From Elysia chlorotica (lineage: Eukaryota; Mollusca; Gastropoda; Plakobranchidae): a stretch of 64,000 nt of DNA. Location of the stretch: positions 62,001-126,000 of the forward strand of contig RQTK01001123.1 in assembly GCA_003991915.1 (NCBI GenBank), written 5' to 3'. The notes beneath the pieces are model-generated. The model was not told the origin of the DNA. It was given only the letters and a program-made list of their open reading frames with translations, and searched no databases. Shown here piece after piece: positions 61,755 through 64,000 of this stretch. The first letter of the stretch is position 1; each line of letters begins with the position of its first letter. The translations under genes were made by a program, and so were the position numbers.

Positions 61755-62006
61755 GGTTTGGTTGGGGGGTTGGGTTGGTTTAACGTCCAACAGCAGCACT
61801 GTATAGGCTATATTGTGGACGGGCTCCAAGACGAACGTTTGACAATTTTATGTGCTGCCACACACGAGACAGGGCGGGGACTTCTGTCTCAGCCGGTCAC
61901 ATTATACTGACACCGAGCCAACCAGTTGGGAACGCAACAGCCAGGATTCGAACTCGGGACCTTTTGCGTCGGAAGCCGATGTTCTACCCCTGGACCACCG
62001 CGCCCC
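61755..62006 (-). mobile_element. tRNA-derived SINE, best-preserved copy (reference for the family)
   Basis: About 250 bp on the minus strand. The 5' head reads GGTCCAGGGGTAGAACATCG (box A region), then GGTCCCGAGTTCGAATCCTG (box B). The body includes GGTTGGCTCGGTGTCAGTAT and CCGCCCTGTCTCGTGTGTGG, and the tail GTTGGACGTTAAACCAACCC. It lies just 3' of the predicted stop codon (61600) and before the first AATAAA (62186), so it would be part of the 3' UTR in antisense orientation. Confidence 0.92.
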
Positions 62007-62185
62007 ACAGATAGTGAGGAAAAAAAAGCCTGCACCCTTTCAGAGTATGTTAACAATTTAGTGACTGACACATAATTTGAGTAACAGTTGTAGGAGTGGT
62101 GGACTTGGACACACTAACTTGTCAACATTAACAAAATAATGAATACTAGAAATCCTTTGTAGAAACGTAACAATTTAACTTTTTT

Positions 62186-62191
62186 AATAAA
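62186..62191 (+). terminator. Candidate polyadenylation signal AATAAA
   Basis: First AATAAA that I noticed downstream of the predicted stop at 61600. Using it would give a 3' UTR of about 600 bp. Confidence 0.3.
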
Positions 62192-62199
62192 CACACTGT

Positions 62200-63920
62200 T
62201 TCAGGGTTAAGAATGCAACTTAAGGGTGTTTAGATCTAAATCAGAACTGACAATATTATCTAGACATATAATGGATCTAAACAACAGCAAGATAACAGCA
62301 TTTACTGCGGCAAGATATTACTGCACGATCAGAAGTATAATATGAATAGTTCTCTCTCTACAAAAAAAAAAATCCATCAATCAATTTTCCATCATTCTAC
62401 CGCGCTCTGCTCTTTATACGCAAAACACAGATCTAGAAATCTCTATGACCTTCTAACTTATTCATGAACATTCGAGAAATGTCCGGCCCCTATCACACAT
62501 AATTATTCATTAACACTACTCGACCCGTCTCTTCATGATCAAACTTTTGCCCGCTCTTTTGCCCGCTCTTTCCAAATAGCTGGTGAACACTCCTCACGCT
62601 GTAAGTTCTAGCAAAGTAATGTACACGTAGAAAATGTCACAAAATTAAATAACAAGTTCAGTTGATTCCCAAGATTTCACTCATCATACAAAAGAAATAT
62701 AACATCTTCAATAAGTAGTAATGGCACATAACGCTCATTTTCTCTATTTGAATAGTGTTTGTGGTAATGGAAAGAGGGATTGCATTCCTAATAAGTTCAT
62801 GTTCTTAAAGCAACATACAACATAGGATCATTGACCTTAGACTTATAAAGAACCCAATTTTTATTTCCGTAAAACGTTTAAAAAGTATAAATTATACGAC
62901 CGTCTTTTCTTGTCGATTATTACATTAATTTTAGCTAATATTTCGCAAAGTTTGCAATCTTTCCGAAGCTTTTCGAAAATATCCACACATCTCTGCATCC
63001 TTAATATAAATATATCAAATCGTTTGGTATTGCGCATCTAGGCCGCCTTTATATTTTAAAATAAGGCTGGTACATGTTGTTTTTTATATGTATACTATTT
63101 TATTGCAGCAATTTTCATAATTTTTTCAAAGAACTCAAGGTCACAACATTTTAAACTAAAGGCATTACTGGGTGCTGTTTTTTTTTCTTTCTTCTAATGG
63201 GAGGTTATTGTGGGTGACCGTTAGACATCCTACATCCTTTCTAAAATTAAAGGCAAGGAAAATATGAACTCGTTCCAATTTTTTTCATCTCAAGGTTAAA
63301 ACTTTAAGTGCTTTTTTCTGTTTCAGAAACTTAGTCGAATATTGTCTGTCGCATATCTCTGAAAAGATTTACTTTACTTTAATGTTACTTGTAAGTCATT
63401 TTTTCGATCCCTTGAGGCAAAATTTCTTGATCTCGTTTACACAGTAAAAGCAAAGCCGCAATGATTGATTAAACATAATTATAGCAAGATTCGAAATTTA
63501 AAGAAAAGATGAAAAAAGATTCTCCCAGTGAATATAAAAAATCTAAATAAAAACTTTAAAAAATGCAACATTGTTTTAAATTCTTTCTCGTGGATTATGT
63601 GTTTTCATGCAAGGACATGTGAGTAAATGAAGTTATCAAGGATGCTACATCTTTTTTTATAGACAATCTTGTCTACGCACCATAAAAAAAAAAACTAGGC
63701 AGTAACGGGGTTTCATAAATCAGCCTTGTTATGATGTCCCGTCTCCTCAAGTGCCGAGAGGCGCCATGTGGGGTCGGTGGTGTAATAGAGGTAAACTTTA
63801 TTTCCTTATAGAATCAGTTGGGTAGGCTACGGTAGACTCAGCTTGTTTTGTTTTTACATATTCCTTTATCACAAAGCGAGTTGATTACGTAGATAGTCAC
63901 AACAAAAGGAGAGGAATCTA
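62200..63920. other. AT-rich non-coding stretch
   Basis: No supported gene. A short GC-richer patch lies at 63720-63790. Confidence 0.4.
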
Positions 63921-63921
63921 T

Positions 63922-63925
<4 letters not shown>

Positions 63926-63978
<53 letters not shown>

Positions 63979-63980
63979 GA
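63926..63980. repeat. (GA)n microsatellite
   Basis: GA repeat near the window end, with one CAGAG interruption. Confidence 0.96.
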
Positions 63981-64000
63981 GGTACGAAAAGAAGTAAAAA

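Overview
The window looks like an AT-rich animal nuclear genome, most likely a gastropod mollusc. The evidence is long introns, very many microsatellites, two assembly gaps (N at 18427-18717 and 52974-53002), scattered old copies of one tRNA-derived SINE family, and an exon of an orphan receptor of a type common in lophotrochozoans. The species assignment is inference. There are no bacterial genes, rRNA, CRISPR or operons, and I saw no transposase or reverse-transcriptase coding sequence.

Left part (1-6 kb). The one strong gene is a rhodopsin-class GPCR exon on the + strand (exon 2999-3982, start codon 3005). It encodes the extracellular N-terminus through TM6 and stops at a phase-0 splice donor. 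I could not find the TM7 exon. Downstream lie a small ORF with a signal-peptide-like start (4331) and, on the minus strand, a possible exon resembling the ligand-binding domain of natriuretic-peptide/guanylate-cyclase-type receptors (5091-5346).

Middle part (6-35 kb) is mostly intron or intergenic sequence: simple repeats, SINE fragments, a pair of related ~550 bp repeats in inverted orientation (9876-10460 and 11722-12257), and a few weak exon candidates (24104, 26633, 27488, 30840).

Right part (35-62.2 kb). Six short + strand segments have splice-like borders and compatible phases, and join into a ~157-residue reading frame. They are a promoter-like start at 35073, exons at 44031, 46661, 48923 and 56161, and a terminal exon at 61464-61600 that ends in a lysine/arginine-rich nuclear-localisation-like tail. 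The last exon is the best supported and the first and third are the weakest. I do not recognise the protein. A nearly complete SINE lies between its stop codon and the first AATAAA (62186). Possible regulatory clusters are an ETS/YY1-like promoter at about 35.0 kb and an RFX X-box/YY1-palindrome/CCAAT cluster at 50.23 kb.

No computation was run. Coordinates of exons and repeats were read by eye, and identities are approximate.
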